This document shows positions 20,691-29,691 of a stretch of 64,000 bases of DNA, one piece after another. Source of the DNA: an uncultured Acinetobacter sp. (lineage in GTDB: Bacteria; Pseudomonadota; Gammaproteobacteria; Pseudomonadales; Moraxellaceae). The stretch covers positions 1 through 64,000 of the forward strand of contig CAJYTY010000016.1 of NCBI GenBank assembly GCA_913777945.1, in the 5' to 3' direction. The translations under genes were made by a program, and so were the position numbers. Position 1 is the stretch's first letter, and every line of letters starts with the position of its first letter. The notes beneath the pieces were generated by a model. It did not search any database, was not told where the DNA came from, and worked only from the letters and a program-made list of their open reading frames with translations.

Positions 20691-21491
20691 ATGGGAAATC
20701 TTGAAGCTTTTAAAGCGTTATTTTTAGGTTTTATCGAAGGATTAACAGAATTTTTACCGATTTCGAGTACAGGACATTTAATCTTATTTGGTCATTTAAT
20801 TGACTTTCATTCCGATAGCGGTCGAGCATTTGAAGTCGTGATCCAGTTAGGTGCCATTCTCGCGGTGTGCTGGCTGTACAGAAAAAAAATTATCGATTTG
20901 GTGAAAGGCTTTTTTAGCGGTGATGCAGAAGCACGACATTTTACGTTTAGCGTTCTGATTGCTTTTTTCCCCGCGGTGATTATTGGCGTATTGGCCGTCG
21001 ATTTTATTAAATCGGTGTTGTTTAGCCCAATGGTTGTGGCGGTGGCGCTGATTGTAGGTGGACTCATTATTTTCTGGGTTGAGTCTCGTGACTTTAAGCC
21101 ATCTACTACCGAAGCCACACGCATTACTTTCAAGCAAGCTATCATTGTGGGTTTTGTGCAGTGTATTGCCATGATTCCAGGCACATCTCGTTCAGGTGCA
21201 ACGATTATTGGTGGTATGCTTTCAGGTTTATCTCGTAAAGCAGCGACCGAATTTTCGTTCTTCTTGGCCATGCCAACCATGCTGGGTGCAGCCACCTATG
21301 ACCTCATGCGTAATGCCAGTATTTTAACATCGGACAATATGCTCAATATCGGGCTTGGATTTGTTGCAGCTTTCATTTCTGCATTATTTGTGGTCAGAGC
21401 ACTGGTTCGATTTGTTGAGAAGCATACTTTACGCGTATTTGCTTGGTACCGGATTGCACTCGGTGCCATCATCATGCTGGTGATGTTTTAA
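20691..21491 (+). CDS. uppP: Undecaprenyl-diphosphate phosphatase
   Basis: 266 aa integral membrane BacA/UppP enzyme that recycles undecaprenyl pyrophosphate to the monophosphate carrier for peptidoglycan and LPS synthesis; overproduction gives bacitracin resistance. Seen: [19 protein letters not shown] (Glu-rich active-site loop) and [19 protein letters not shown] (PGxSRSxxT active-site loop). About eight hydrophobic segments. Stand-alone gene with about 245 bp of upstream noncoding sequence and a bidirectional terminator. Confidence 0.96.
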   Translation: MGNLEAFKALFLGFIEGLTEFLPISSTGHLILFGHLIDFHSDSGRAFEVVIQLGAILAVCWLYRKKIIDLVKGFFSGDAEARHFTFSVLIAFFPAVIIGVLAVDFIKSVLFSPMVVAVALIVGGLIIFWVESRDFKPSTTEATRITFKQAIIVGFVQCIAMIPGTSRSGATIIGGMLSGLSRKAATEFSFFLAMPTMLGAATYDLMRNASILTSDNMLNIGLGFVAAFISALFVVRALVRFVEKHTLRVFAWYRIALGAIIMLVMF

Positions 21492-21495
21492 ATAT

Positions 21496-21531
21496 AAAAA
21501 AGCTCAGAGTATGCTCTGAGCTTTTTTTTTA
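21496..21531. terminator. Terminator between uppP and the convergent 77-aa gene
   Basis: AAAAAAGCTCAGAG / CTCTGAGC-T9 hairpin with loop TATG (21510-21513). A and T flanks make it usable from both strands. Confidence 0.92.
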
Positions 21532-21762
21532 AATTGCGATCAGCTTCACTACAATGTGCTGCGCCTCTTCAATTTCATCATAATGCGAATATTTGCGATT
21601 CAACTCTTTATACTTCAAACGAAAATTGCGCTGATTTAATGTTAATTGATCAGGGATTTTGTCAAAAAAATCTGCTGGCGCATCGAGCTGCTCTTCATGC
21701 AAAGGGGTTCCAAGCTGATAATCGTCCCCTTTAAGTACTACATATTTGACTGTTGTTTTCAT
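21529..21762 (-). CDS. Small hypothetical protein
   Basis: 77 aa, starts MKTTVKYVVLKGDDYQLGTP, charged, with no signal peptide. Its stop codon abuts the uppP terminator, which has A/T flanks suited to both directions. Conserved-looking composition but no family I can name. Confidence 0.55.
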   Translation of the reverse strand: MKTTVKYVVLKGDDYQLGTPLHEEQLDAPADFFDKIPDQLTLNQRNFRLKYKELNRKYSHYDEIEEAQHIVVKLIAI

Positions 21763-22025
21763 TCAAATTTACCCATTTTTTTCACTCCTTTTCTTTTGTA
21801 TTCTGTACTAAATTGAAAATGGTTCATAGCGTGATGACAATTTAAAACAATTCGATGAAAGCCGTTTATTTGATTTGTTGATTTAACCTGTTGCGCCTTA
21901 TAACTACATCTTTATCTCATTTTGGTATTTTGCTGATTTTCTGCTACTCTTTTGCAGCTTTTTCTCCTAGCGCGATTTGTTCTGCAATAAAGCGCTATCG
22001 TGCCTGTCAATAAGGATAATTTTTG

Positions 22026-22574
22026 ATGTCGAAGCCATCTGTTGAAGCATTACGTATTGTGGATTGTACGGAACAACAACATTCAACTGAGATTCTGGAT
22101 ATTCTCAATGATGCGATTGTGCATTCAACTGCATTGTACGACTACAAACCCCGCACGCAAGAAAGTATGGTGCAATGGTTTAAAACCAAACGTACACATC
22201 AATTTCCTGTCATCGGCGCAGTCAATGCGCAAGGTCAACTGATGGGCTTTGCAAGCTTTGGCACATTTCGGGCATTTCCGGCTTATAAATATACAGTCGA
22301 ACACAGCGTTTATATTCATAAAGATTTTCGTGGCCAAGGCTTGAGCACCGTGCTGATGCAAGCACTGATCGAACGAGCGAAAGCCGCTGATGTACACGTG
22401 ATGGTCGGATGTATTGACGCAACCAATGTAGCCAGTATTAAATTGCATGAAAAACTCGGATTTCGTTATTCGGGCATTATCACCCAAGCGGGATTTAAAT
22501 TTGGACGCTGGCTCGATGCCGCGTTTTATCAGCTCACGCTAGAAACGCCAGTTGAACCATATGATGATGTTTAA
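22026..22574 (+). CDS. GNAT N-acetyltransferase, phosphinothricin-acetyltransferase-like
   Basis: 182 aa from the ATG at 22026 (AAGGA 10 nt upstream). GNAT fold with EHSVYIHKDFRGQGLSTVLMQAL (acetyl-CoA pyrophosphate loop R-G-x-G-x-S/T) and IDATNVASIKLHEKLGFRYSG (motif B). The N-terminal NDAIVHSTALYDYKPRTQ region is typical of the PAT/YncA group, which acetylates phosphinothricin or methionine sulfone/sulfoximine analogues. Stand-alone gene; role in detoxification is inferred. Confidence 0.85.
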   Translation: MSKPSVEALRIVDCTEQQHSTEILDILNDAIVHSTALYDYKPRTQESMVQWFKTKRTHQFPVIGAVNAQGQLMGFASFGTFRAFPAYKYTVEHSVYIHKDFRGQGLSTVLMQALIERAKAADVHVMVGCIDATNVASIKLHEKLGFRYSGIITQAGFKFGRWLDAAFYQLTLETPVEPYDDV

Positions 22575-22636
22575 CGTTTTTTAACTTAATATTTAATAAC
22601 GCAAGCTATACGTTTGATCACGATCTGGCGTATAAA

Positions 22637-22663
22637 TTTCACGCCCAGTTCACACCTTTTCAC
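22637..22663 (+). promoter_or_regulatory. Tandem TTCAC repeats, candidate response-regulator site
   Basis: TTCAC occurs three times in a row at 22638, 22649 and 22659, spaced 11 and 10 bp, that is one helical turn. The array ends 39 bp before the NTF2-like gene ATG, with GATAAA about 12 bp further as a possible -10. The first 18 bp (22637-22654) match a site upstream of the lipocalin gene at 14 of 18 positions. Helically phased direct repeats are how OmpR/PhoB-family regulators bind. Confidence 0.55.
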
Positions 22664-22702
22664 CTACCTTTGGTTGATAAAGATAAATCAAGGGTGAACC
22701 CA

Positions 22703-23275
22703 ATGATGAAAAGAATCACGACACTTGCCGTCTCGGCCATTACGATTTTGAGTCTGAGTGCCTGTAAAAGCATGCCAGCATATACCAGTGATTACACTAA
22801 AGCGCGTGAGCAAGTGAATGGTGTAGTGATGGATGATCAAAAAGCTATGGACATCGGCCAGCGATTTGTGGGTGCCTTTAATACCCTCGGTACACCGTCA
22901 TTTGTGAAAAATGCCAGTAATCTATATGCCGATCAGCTTTACATCAACGATACTTTATCTCAATTTTCTAATAAGCAAGAATTGGTGAAGCATTTTGAAG
23001 GCATGAACAAACGCGTGAGCAACGTGACCGTAAAACTCATCAGCGCGACCCATCATGAAGACTCCGCATATATTCACTGGCACATGGCCTATGACTTCAA
23101 GATGTTCGGTAGTACCAAAACTATGGACTCCTACGGTATCAGCGAAATTAAAGTGAATCCGCAACAACAGATTATTTTCCAGCAAGATTTCTGGGACCCT
23201 GCTAACGGCTTATTCCGTTCATTACCTGTATTTGGAGGAGCTTACAAATGGGTACTACCATTCAAAAAATCGTAA
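22703..23275 (+). CDS. NTF2-like lipoprotein of the lipid-modification locus
   Basis: 190 aa from the ATG at 22703. Signal peptide with lipobox LSAC (Cys21), so a lipid-anchored periplasmic or outer-membrane protein. The mature part is a SnoaL/NTF2-like small alpha+beta domain (FVGAFNTLGTPSFVKNASNLYADQLYINDTL ... ISEIKVNPQQQIIFQQDFWDPANGLFRSLPVFGGAYK). The closing DFWD...LP.fGG pattern resembles NTF2-like proteins encoded in sigmaE/ChrR fatty-acid clusters, from family knowledge. First gene of a three-gene operon; its last 28 bp overlap the next gene. Confidence 0.75.
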   Translation: MMKRITTLAVSAITILSLSACKSMPAYTSDYTKAREQVNGVVMDDQKAMDIGQRFVGAFNTLGTPSFVKNASNLYADQLYINDTLSQFSNKQELVKHFEGMNKRVSNVTVKLISATHHEDSAYIHWHMAYDFKMFGSTKTMDSYGISEIKVNPQQQIIFQQDFWDPANGLFRSLPVFGGAYKWVLPFKKS

Positions 23276-23751
23276 TTGGTAGTGTGTTGGGCGTGTCATC
23301 ATTATGGATGACACAAACAGCATCGGCCAGCGAATTAAAAAAATGCAGTACAGCACCAATTGTGGTGACGCTCAAAAATGTCGGTAAAGTCAGCTACTAT
23401 GCGCAAGATTGTGCCAAGGCATGGAATACGCAAGATATTCGGCTTGACTTCTACTACACCCGTGACATTCCAGAATGGGCATTTAAAAAAGCGGCCACAC
23501 ATTTTCTGGAAAAAAATATTTCTGGCTTTAGCAGTAAATCCCCTTTGAACCAGATTACCGCGCTCTATCGGCCAGTAAAATCGGGAGATTTGTATAGCAT
23601 TGGCTATCAAATGCAAAATCAAAAACTGGATCTGGTTTTAAACAATAAACCGCTTGGTTCAATTACCGATCCGCATGCCAATGATTATTTTAAAATTTGG
23701 TTTGGTGCAGCGCCATTTAATGCTAAGTTAAAACAACAACTTCTCAATTAA
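23248..23751 (+). CDS. Exported chalcone-isomerase-like protein
   Basis: 167 aa with an N-terminal signal peptide ending near TASASE. The mature domain has LDFYYTRDIPEWAFKKAATHFLEKN and a C-terminal YFKIWFGAAPFNAKLKQQLL, the pattern of the bacterial chalcone-isomerase-like (Chalcone_3) family, thought to bind lipid-like ligands rather than flavonoids. It overlaps the NTF2-like gene by 28 bp and its stop overlaps the response-regulator start (TAATG), so the three are translationally coupled. Role in lipid handling is inferred from context. Confidence 0.75.
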   Translation: MGTTIQKIVIGSVLGVSSLWMTQTASASELKKCSTAPIVVTLKNVGKVSYYAQDCAKAWNTQDIRLDFYYTRDIPEWAFKKAATHFLEKNISGFSSKSPLNQITALYRPVKSGDLYSIGYQMQNQKLDLVLNNKPLGSITDPHANDYFKIWFGAAPFNAKLKQQLLN

Positions 23752-24464
23752 TGGATTCGCTTCATCTTATGAGCCATCATTTTATACTCATGGTCGAAGA
23801 TCATTTTGAGCTGGCTGCAACGGTTTGTGAGTTTTTAGAGGCGCATGGTTACGTGGTTGACCATGCGCGTAACCTTGACGCCGCCAAAAACTTCTTAAAG
23901 TCACAGCCTTTTCATTTACTTTTATTAGACGTGAACTTACCAGACGGTACAGGCTACCAGCTTTGTGACTGGGTACGAAACGAACAAGGACTGGATTTAC
24001 CTGTACTCATGCTCACAGCGCGTGATACTGTTGAAGATAAACTTCAGGGGTTTTCTGCTGGTGCAGACGACTACTTGATCAAGCCATTTGACTTCAACGA
24101 ACTGGTTGCCCGCATTCGTGCCCTCATTAAGCGTGCTTCTGGCGAGGTGTCTAATAGCCAAATCAAAATACACGATCTTGTACTAGACACATCTACTCAG
24201 CGCGTCATACGAAACGGTCATTCAATAGAACTGCCACCGATTCAGTTTAAATTACTCAAAACATTAATGCGTCAGTCACCTAAGGTAGTGACTAAGCAAG
24301 AACTGATTATGGAATTATGGGGTGAAGAAGAGCCTGAGAGCGATGCACTCAGAAGCCATATTTATAATCTAAGAAAAATGATTGATAAACCCTTTGAACA
24401 AAAACTATTACACACCGTTTCGGGAGTGGGTTTAAAGATAGCAATTGAACAAAGCACCTCTTAA
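23751..24464 (+). CDS. OmpR-family response regulator
   Basis: 237 aa. Receiver domain about residues 10-125 with acidic pair VEDHF, phospho-acceptor Asp60 (LLLLDVNLPDG), Thr89 (MLTA) and Lys111 (YLIKPFD); C-terminal winged-helix DNA-binding domain about 140-235 (IELPPIQFKLLKTLMRQSPKVVTKQELIMELWG ... LRSHIYNLRKMI). An internal Met7 is a possible alternative start. It is the last gene of the plus operon and overlaps the last 4 bp of the convergent histidine kinase gene, its likely partner. It probably controls both operons through the TTCAC repeats. Confidence 0.92.
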   Translation: MDSLHLMSHHFILMVEDHFELAATVCEFLEAHGYVVDHARNLDAAKNFLKSQPFHLLLLDVNLPDGTGYQLCDWVRNEQGLDLPVLMLTARDTVEDKLQGFSAGADDYLIKPFDFNELVARIRALIKRASGEVSNSQIKIHDLVLDTSTQRVIRNGHSIELPPIQFKLLKTLMRQSPKVVTKQELIMELWGEEEPESDALRSHIYNLRKMIDKPFEQKLLHTVSGVGLKIAIEQSTS

Positions 24465-25786
24465 CAAAGATAAACCACAACAATCAATCCTGTAGTATTT
24501 TGCAGCATTAGTTCTGGATGGGTTAAAAGATAATATTGACGGTCGAACAGCTCTACGCGCCAGTTGAGCTGTTTACACAGTTTTTGCACCAGTTGTAAAC
24601 CAATTCCATGCCCTTTTACATCGAGCTTCAATTGAGATTCATTGAGCTCTTGCACTTTAGCATCGTTGGGTAAATCCAATCCAATTCCATTATCGGCAAT
24701 AATAAGGCTGTTTTTTTGCAAGATTATATCGATCTGGGTACCTTGCGAATAATTTAAAGCGTTACGCAAGATATTACTGAGCACCATTTTGGTCATGGAA
24801 GGATATAGCCAGCGCTTTTGCTCGGCTTCTTCGTACTGAATTTCAATATCAATGCCTTTGACCTGACTCATATCGGCCAGATCCATCACCAGATCATCGA
24901 CGATTTTAGACAAATAATAATGTTCAGTATTTAGATTACTGGTGGTATTTCGCGCTATTGCCAAAAGTGTATCGACCAAAAGCTGCATGTCCTCAATGGT
25001 ATTGTGCATACGCAGCAAGGATTTGTCTTGGCCAAACTTAACTTGGCATAACTGTAAATTGCCCTTTAAGATCGTCAGCGGTGTGCGCAGCTCGTGGCTT
25101 ACATCCCCTGTAAACTCGCGCTCTCGGCGGATAAATTCGGTCAAAACTTGGTGGTACTTTTCTAGCGCCTGCTTAAGGTATTCTGCTTCTAAATTACCAT
25201 TGGTACTGATTTGGGCAAATGGCGATTGCTCGGTTTGATGCGCCCAATCGATTTGTTCAAGCGCATTGGCCAATCGTGTAATAGGAGAAAAATAGCGCTT
25301 AGCCCGCCGGTTTGACCACCACAAAAAGCTGTATAAAACAGATAAGCTAAACATGAGTGGTGCAAGACCAAACAGCCAGATCAATTTATTGACGTTGCTT
25401 TCACCAAAAACGAGCAAGACATGCTGACCATTTTTCTCACCGTAAACTGTCATACGATCTTTACCATCAATAAACATCCGGTTTACACCAGGCTTGAAGG
25501 TATAAGATTTAAAACGCGGCGGTGGGTTATTGGTGAGCCATCGATAGCCATACAAGTTTTTGGTATCGGGTAAATTCGCATTCGGGTTACGCTGAACGCG
25601 AATCCAGTAATGCTCCATCTCCTGCTCAAGGGCAGTTTTTAATAAAGAGCCTTTAATGACCCATGCGCTGCATGCCAAGCCCACCACAATCGACATTGCA
25701 ATCAAAACAATCTGTAGCCAATAGTATCGATTAAACACATCAGCCACAGGATGATTGGAATGGTCGTTGCGGTAGAACTTCAACAT
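24461..25786 (-). CDS. Membrane sensor histidine kinase
   Basis: 441 aa. Two membrane helices (about 22-42 and 134-156) flank a short periplasmic sensor of about 90 residues (YGYRWLTNNPPPRFKSYTFKPGV). A HAMP-like linker leads to the dimerisation/phosphorylation box FTGDVSHELRTPLT with His231, then N box (NILRNALNYS), G1 (IADNGIGLD) and G2 (GHGIGLQL). It is the seventh and last gene of the minus lipid-modification operon and meets the response regulator tail to tail. Signal unknown; a membrane or envelope state is plausible. Confidence 0.9.
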   Translation of the reverse strand: MLKFYRNDHSNHPVADVFNRYYWLQIVLIAMSIVVGLACSAWVIKGSLLKTALEQEMEHYWIRVQRNPNANLPDTKNLYGYRWLTNNPPPRFKSYTFKPGVNRMFIDGKDRMTVYGEKNGQHVLLVFGESNVNKLIWLFGLAPLMFSLSVLYSFLWWSNRRAKRYFSPITRLANALEQIDWAHQTEQSPFAQISTNGNLEAEYLKQALEKYHQVLTEFIRREREFTGDVSHELRTPLTILKGNLQLCQVKFGQDKSLLRMHNTIEDMQLLVDTLLAIARNTTSNLNTEHYYLSKIVDDLVMDLADMSQVKGIDIEIQYEEAEQKRWLYPSMTKMVLSNILRNALNYSQGTQIDIILQKNSLIIADNGIGLDLPNDAKVQELNESQLKLDVKGHGIGLQLVQKLCKQLNWRVELFDRQYYLLTHPELMLQNTTGLIVVVYLC

Positions 25787-25817
25787 ATTTACAACTCAAT
25801 AACAGCCAATTTGTGGG

Positions 25818-26867
25818 TTAGGCCGCCTTCTTTTTAAATAAGTAATGCCCAACGACCCACTCTTGACCTTGGTCAAATCCAAACAGCTCGGCACAGGCCA
25901 TAAAGAATATGCGCCAGCGCTGCCACCATGCATCTGCATCTTGTGCATAAATTTTTTCAAACAACGGTTTGAGTTCAGTTTCATGCGCATCCATGTTTTC
26001 AAGCCATGCATTGGCAGTACGCTCATAATGCTCACCTGACCACTGCCACTGCTGGCTGAGCTCTAAATGATCCTGAAAATGTAAGAATGTCGAGACCGAC
26101 GGCATCAGACCACCAGTAAAGAAGTATTTCGACATCCAGTCATATTCGTTCTTAATTTCAAATGGGTAATGCAAGAATCGATGACAGAAAATATGACACC
26201 ATAATAAGCCATCATCTTTCAGCCATGTTTGAATTTTTTCAAATAAACGCTGGTAATTACGCACATGCTCAAACATTTCGACCGATACCACGCGATCAAA
26301 CTGCCCTTTTTCAAGTTCAAGTACATTCACATCACAGGTCAGGATTTCAATATTATTGAGTCCACGCTGTTTCGCTTGGGCCAAGATGTGTTGACGTTGT
26401 GTCGCCGAATTAGACACACCCTTGATTGAGGCATTTGGGTAACGCTCTGCCATCCAGAGTGTAAAAGAACCCCAGCCACAGCCCAGCTCTAAAATCTGCT
26501 GACCATCCTTAAGCTGAGCACGTTCACAGTATATCTGTAAAGCAAACTCTTCAGCTTCGTCTAGGGTGGTTTTAGCAGTCGGGAAGTAACATGCGCTGTA
26601 TTTTAAACGCTTGCCCAATGCGGCCTGAAAAAATTCGGTCGGTAGTTCGTAGTGCTGCTCATTGGCTTTGTCGGTTTCAATGGCAATTTCACTGTGCTTG
26701 AGGGTATTCAGCACATCCATATAACGCTGGGCGGCCTGTTCAGGATCATAACGACCTTCCTGAATCAAACGTTTTTTACTGAGCGCACGAATAGCCGCAC
26801 GAATGGCCTGATCGGGTACAAGGCCACTCTCGACCAGTTTGAGCGATTGTTGAATGATAAAATCCAT
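25818..26867 (-). CDS. Cfa-related SAM-dependent methyltransferase
   Basis: 349 aa. N-terminal helical region, then a class I methyltransferase domain: ILELGCGWGSFTLWMAERYP (SAM motif I), GVSNSATQRQHI, VVSVEMFEHVRNY and HIFCHRFLHYPFE. The layout resembles the cyclopropane-synthase/coclaurine N-methyltransferase branch rather than classical Cfa, and it lacks the N-terminal Cfa domain. Eight bp separate it from the DUF1295 gene upstream. In this operon a lipid acyl chain or lipid head-group is the likely methyl acceptor. Confidence 0.8.
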   Translation of the reverse strand: MDFIIQQSLKLVESGLVPDQAIRAAIRALSKKRLIQEGRYDPEQAAQRYMDVLNTLKHSEIAIETDKANEQHYELPTEFFQAALGKRLKYSACYFPTAKTTLDEAEEFALQIYCERAQLKDGQQILELGCGWGSFTLWMAERYPNASIKGVSNSATQRQHILAQAKQRGLNNIEILTCDVNVLELEKGQFDRVVSVEMFEHVRNYQRLFEKIQTWLKDDGLLWCHIFCHRFLHYPFEIKNEYDWMSKYFFTGGLMPSVSTFLHFQDHLELSQQWQWSGEHYERTANAWLENMDAHETELKPLFEKIYAQDADAWWQRWRIFFMACAELFGFDQGQEWVVGHYLFKKKAA

Positions 26868-26875
26868 ATATTGAC

Positions 26876-27658
26876 CTATTGTTTTGGTTTTCTAGGAATA
26901 AACATTGAAGTTCGTTGCTGGTAGTCACGATAATTTTGACCACGGTTCTTTAACGCTTGTTGCTCACTAAACGGAATACCTGTGATGTAATACAAAAATA
27001 ACCACATCAGCAGTGGATAAATCCACAGCACGTATACGCCCACTGCCAAGCCTAAAATCGGGTAAGCAAACCAGTGCAACCATTCAAAAAAGTAGTTGGG
27101 ATGCCGAGAGTATCGCCATAAACCCTGATCCATTGTTTTGCCACGATTGGCCTTGTCTTGCTTGAAACGGTAAAGCTGCTGATCTGCGATGCTTTCTCCA
27201 GCAAAAGCAACCAGCATGACAAGCGCGGCAACCAACATCGCGGGCAACATAAAGCCTGACCAGGCGGAAGCAGGCTGATTGAGCAACACCCACATTGGAG
27301 CGAAAAATAGCAGTACTAGACCTGCCTGAAACAAGAAAAAAAGTAAGAAGCCGACATGCTGGAACTTGCCCATGGCTCTGCGCATATTGGCATAGCGTGT
27401 GTCTTCTTCAGTCTCGGCAAGATAACGCCGAAACAAATGCTGAAACAGGCGTAAAAACCATGCACCGCTTAACACACCAATAAATAAACGAATGGCAAGT
27501 GGTGCGGTATCAATCAACCAAGCCGAAAGTAAGATATTGATCGCAATACAAAAACTCCATGCGACATCAACAATTCCCACGCGACGATTGAAGGTTGCAA
27601 CCAGCCAGCATACCAACATGATCGCAACATCTAGAATAACCAGATTCCATAGCATCAC
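26876..27658 (-). CDS. DUF1295 membrane protein, steroid-reductase-like
   Basis: 260 aa, about six to seven membrane helices. C-terminal MDQGLWRYSRHPNYFFEWLHWFAYPILG and QNYRDYQQRTSMFIPRKPK are the hallmark of the DUF1295 family, distantly related to 3-oxo-5-alpha-steroid 4-dehydrogenases and isoprenylcysteine methyltransferases. Those enzymes reduce a double bond or methylate within the membrane, so a lipid-modifying activity is plausible. It sits between two Cfa-type genes in one operon. Confidence 0.82.
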   Translation of the reverse strand: MMLWNLVILDVAIMLVCWLVATFNRRVGIVDVAWSFCIAINILLSAWLIDTAPLAIRLFIGVLSGAWFLRLFQHLFRRYLAETEEDTRYANMRRAMGKFQHVGFLLFFLFQAGLVLLFFAPMWVLLNQPASAWSGFMLPAMLVAALVMLVAFAGESIADQQLYRFKQDKANRGKTMDQGLWRYSRHPNYFFEWLHWFAYPILGLAVGVYVLWIYPLLMWLFLYYITGIPFSEQQALKNRGQNYRDYQQRTSMFIPRKPKQ

Positions 27659-27684
27659 TGATCTCCTTCATTTCCAGATCGATC

Positions 27685-28884
27685 TCAATATGGACTGGCT
27701 TCAAATAGCATATGCACATCGCTAATGACGCCTTCTCTGAAGCCCCCTTCGCAGTAACAGAGGTAAAAATCCCACATACGAATGAAGCTTTCATCGAAAC
27801 CAAGTGCCAGTACGTCTGCTTTAGCTGCTAAAAAGCGTGCTCGCCAATGATGAATGGTTTGGGCATAGCTTAAACCAATATCATCGAGCTGTTTCAGACG
27901 CAGTTTTTGGGTTGATGCTGCCAAAGTCATGACGCTGATAGACGGAATAAAACTGCCCGGGAAGATATACCGCTTAATGAAATCGACTGTATTAATGGCT
28001 TTTTCATAGCGTGCATCTTCAATGGTAATTGCTTGAATCAGGGCCAGACCATGCGGTTTAAGAAGATTGCGGCACTGGTTAAAATAAGTTGGCAGGTACT
28101 GCTCTCCCACCGCCTCAATCATTTCAATTGAAACCAGTTTGTCGAATTTGCCTTCAAGAAGACGATAATCTTTAAGCTGCACATCAACTCGATGGCTTAA
28201 ACCAGCCGCCTCAACGCGTGCTACTGCTTCATCATATTGCGCTTGTGAAATGGTAATCGTGGTGACTTTACAGCCATAATTTTGAGCGGCGTAAATTGCA
28301 AAGCCCCCCCAACCGCTTCCAATTTCGACCAGATGATCGAGCGGTTTAAGCTGGAGTTTTTGGCAAATCTGCTCTTTTTTCAAATCAGATGCCGCTTCAA
28401 GCGTCATGTGCTCATCGGCAAATACCGCACTTGAGTACATCATCGAGTCATCGAGAAATAGCTTAAAAAAGTCGTTGCTTAGATCATAATGCTCGGCAAT
28501 ATTTTTACGACTACCCGTGATTGAATTTTGTCGTGATTTGTACCAGAGTTTTAATAAGCTTTGGCTTGCTTGTGCCACCACGTTTTGATTGATTTTATCG
28601 AGTACATGTCGGTTACGCGATAAAATCTGAATGAGCTCGACCAAGTGGTCGGTGGTCCAGTCACCGCGAATATAACCTTCGGCGGCACCAAGTACGCCAT
28701 TTTTAAATATCAGTTCAATCAGTGCCGGATTATGCACCTCAATGGTGGCATGAAGATCTGAGGGCTCACCCACAGTTCCGTTCCAAACACCGCGAAAAGT
28801 AATCTGACCGTGCTGTATTTTAAGAAGCCCTCTTAAAATCAGCGGTAATGTATCTTGTTCACCGTAAAGAAATGTCTTAATCAT
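27685..28884 (-). CDS. cfa: Cyclopropane-fatty-acyl-phospholipid synthase family protein
   Basis: 399 aa. Contains the N-terminal Cfa domain (about 1-110) and the methyltransferase domain with HYDLSNDFFKLFLDDSMMYSSAVF, SAM loop VEIGSGWGGFAIYAAQ, VSIEMIEAVGE and FIKRYIFPGSFIPS. Classical Cfa methylates cis double bonds of membrane phospholipids. The position of the conserved Cys in the YSCAYW segment of E. coli Cfa is Ser here (MMYSSAVF). That is compatible with a variant product such as a mid-chain methyl or furan-precursor fatty acid, but this is inference. Operon context: 3 bp after DUF1365. Confidence 0.85.
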   Translation of the reverse strand: MIKTFLYGEQDTLPLILRGLLKIQHGQITFRGVWNGTVGEPSDLHATIEVHNPALIELIFKNGVLGAAEGYIRGDWTTDHLVELIQILSRNRHVLDKINQNVVAQASQSLLKLWYKSRQNSITGSRKNIAEHYDLSNDFFKLFLDDSMMYSSAVFADEHMTLEAASDLKKEQICQKLQLKPLDHLVEIGSGWGGFAIYAAQNYGCKVTTITISQAQYDEAVARVEAAGLSHRVDVQLKDYRLLEGKFDKLVSIEMIEAVGEQYLPTYFNQCRNLLKPHGLALIQAITIEDARYEKAINTVDFIKRYIFPGSFIPSISVMTLAASTQKLRLKQLDDIGLSYAQTIHHWRARFLAAKADVLALGFDESFIRMWDFYLCYCEGGFREGVISDVHMLFEASPY

Positions 28885-28887
28885 GGG

Positions 28888-29673
28888 TTATATATCCTTA
28901 TTCTTTTTTGGGTGACGATAAAATGGAACTTTCTTGCGCCACAACTGGAAGGCTTGTAAATAAATCGAAGCTAACATTTTAAAAGGCTCCACACTATAAC
29001 GAAGAGCATATCGATATTGCTGTGAAGGAAACGTGATGGGGTCTAAGGTGAAATTCATCGTGGCATCGAAGATCAATTGTTGCTGTTCATAAAGCTGCAT
29101 ATGAATCACATTTTGTATATTTGAATGGCTGAATTTCCACTGATATGCCAGTGCCATAGGCATAAACGGCGACACGTGAAATGCCTTATCAAACTTAAAC
29201 TGATAGCTCTTAAAATGCTGAATCTGTGCGTCTTGCTCGCGGCAATCATGCACGTAAACTTGACGCTCATTCCAAGGCGTATTGGTAATTTCACTCAAAA
29301 TAAATTGAAGCTGTTGATCACGATTAAAAACGTAATAAAACACCACCGAATTAAAGCGAAATCCGAAATAACGGGGTAAAGCCAATACCCGAATTTCCCA
29401 GTCGGCCCGAGCAACGAAATTGGCATGTTCCAAAATTGCTTTTTTGACTCGTTCTCGAATACTACCGCTATACATCGTCAAGAAATCATCAGGCTTTATG
29501 CTCAAAATATTCCAGCGTCGTACCGACCATAATTTACATGTTTGAGCGTCGTGTTCAATTTGATCTGGATTGAACCACAGATAGGTCAGCTCAGATTCAA
29601 AAGCATGTGATTTTGGTGAATAACGGCGATGGCGAATTTTTGCAGGCGCACGTGCAAGTGAGGTCCAGAGCAT
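28888..29673 (-). CDS. DUF1365 protein
   Basis: 261 aa. Starts with RAPAKIRHRRYSPKSHAFESELTYLWF, the typical DUF1365 opening (K-V-x-H-x-R), with central RYFGFRFNSVVFYYVF and WNERQVYVHD, then FHVSPFMPMALAYQWKF. The family is nearly always encoded between an FAD-dependent amine-oxidase-like gene and a Cfa gene, as here. Biochemical function is not established. Translation is tightly coupled to the cfa gene, 3 bp apart. Confidence 0.85.
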   Translation of the reverse strand: MLWTSLARAPAKIRHRRYSPKSHAFESELTYLWFNPDQIEHDAQTCKLWSVRRWNILSIKPDDFLTMYSGSIRERVKKAILEHANFVARADWEIRVLALPRYFGFRFNSVVFYYVFNRDQQLQFILSEITNTPWNERQVYVHDCREQDAQIQHFKSYQFKFDKAFHVSPFMPMALAYQWKFSHSNIQNVIHMQLYEQQQLIFDATMNFTLDPITFPSQQYRYALRYSVEPFKMLASIYLQAFQLWRKKVPFYRHPKKNKDI

Positions 29674-29691
29674 CTGTAACTCCTTGTGCGA

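Noticed and set aside
20807..21295. 162-codon minus-strand frame inside uppP
   Set aside because: Shadow of uppP codon usage; uppP is certain.
22607..22634. TATACG-N16-CGTATA inverted repeat before the NTF2-like gene
   Set aside because: Arms are only 6 bp with a long spacer and it is not repeated upstream of the other units of the locus, unlike the TTCAC motif.
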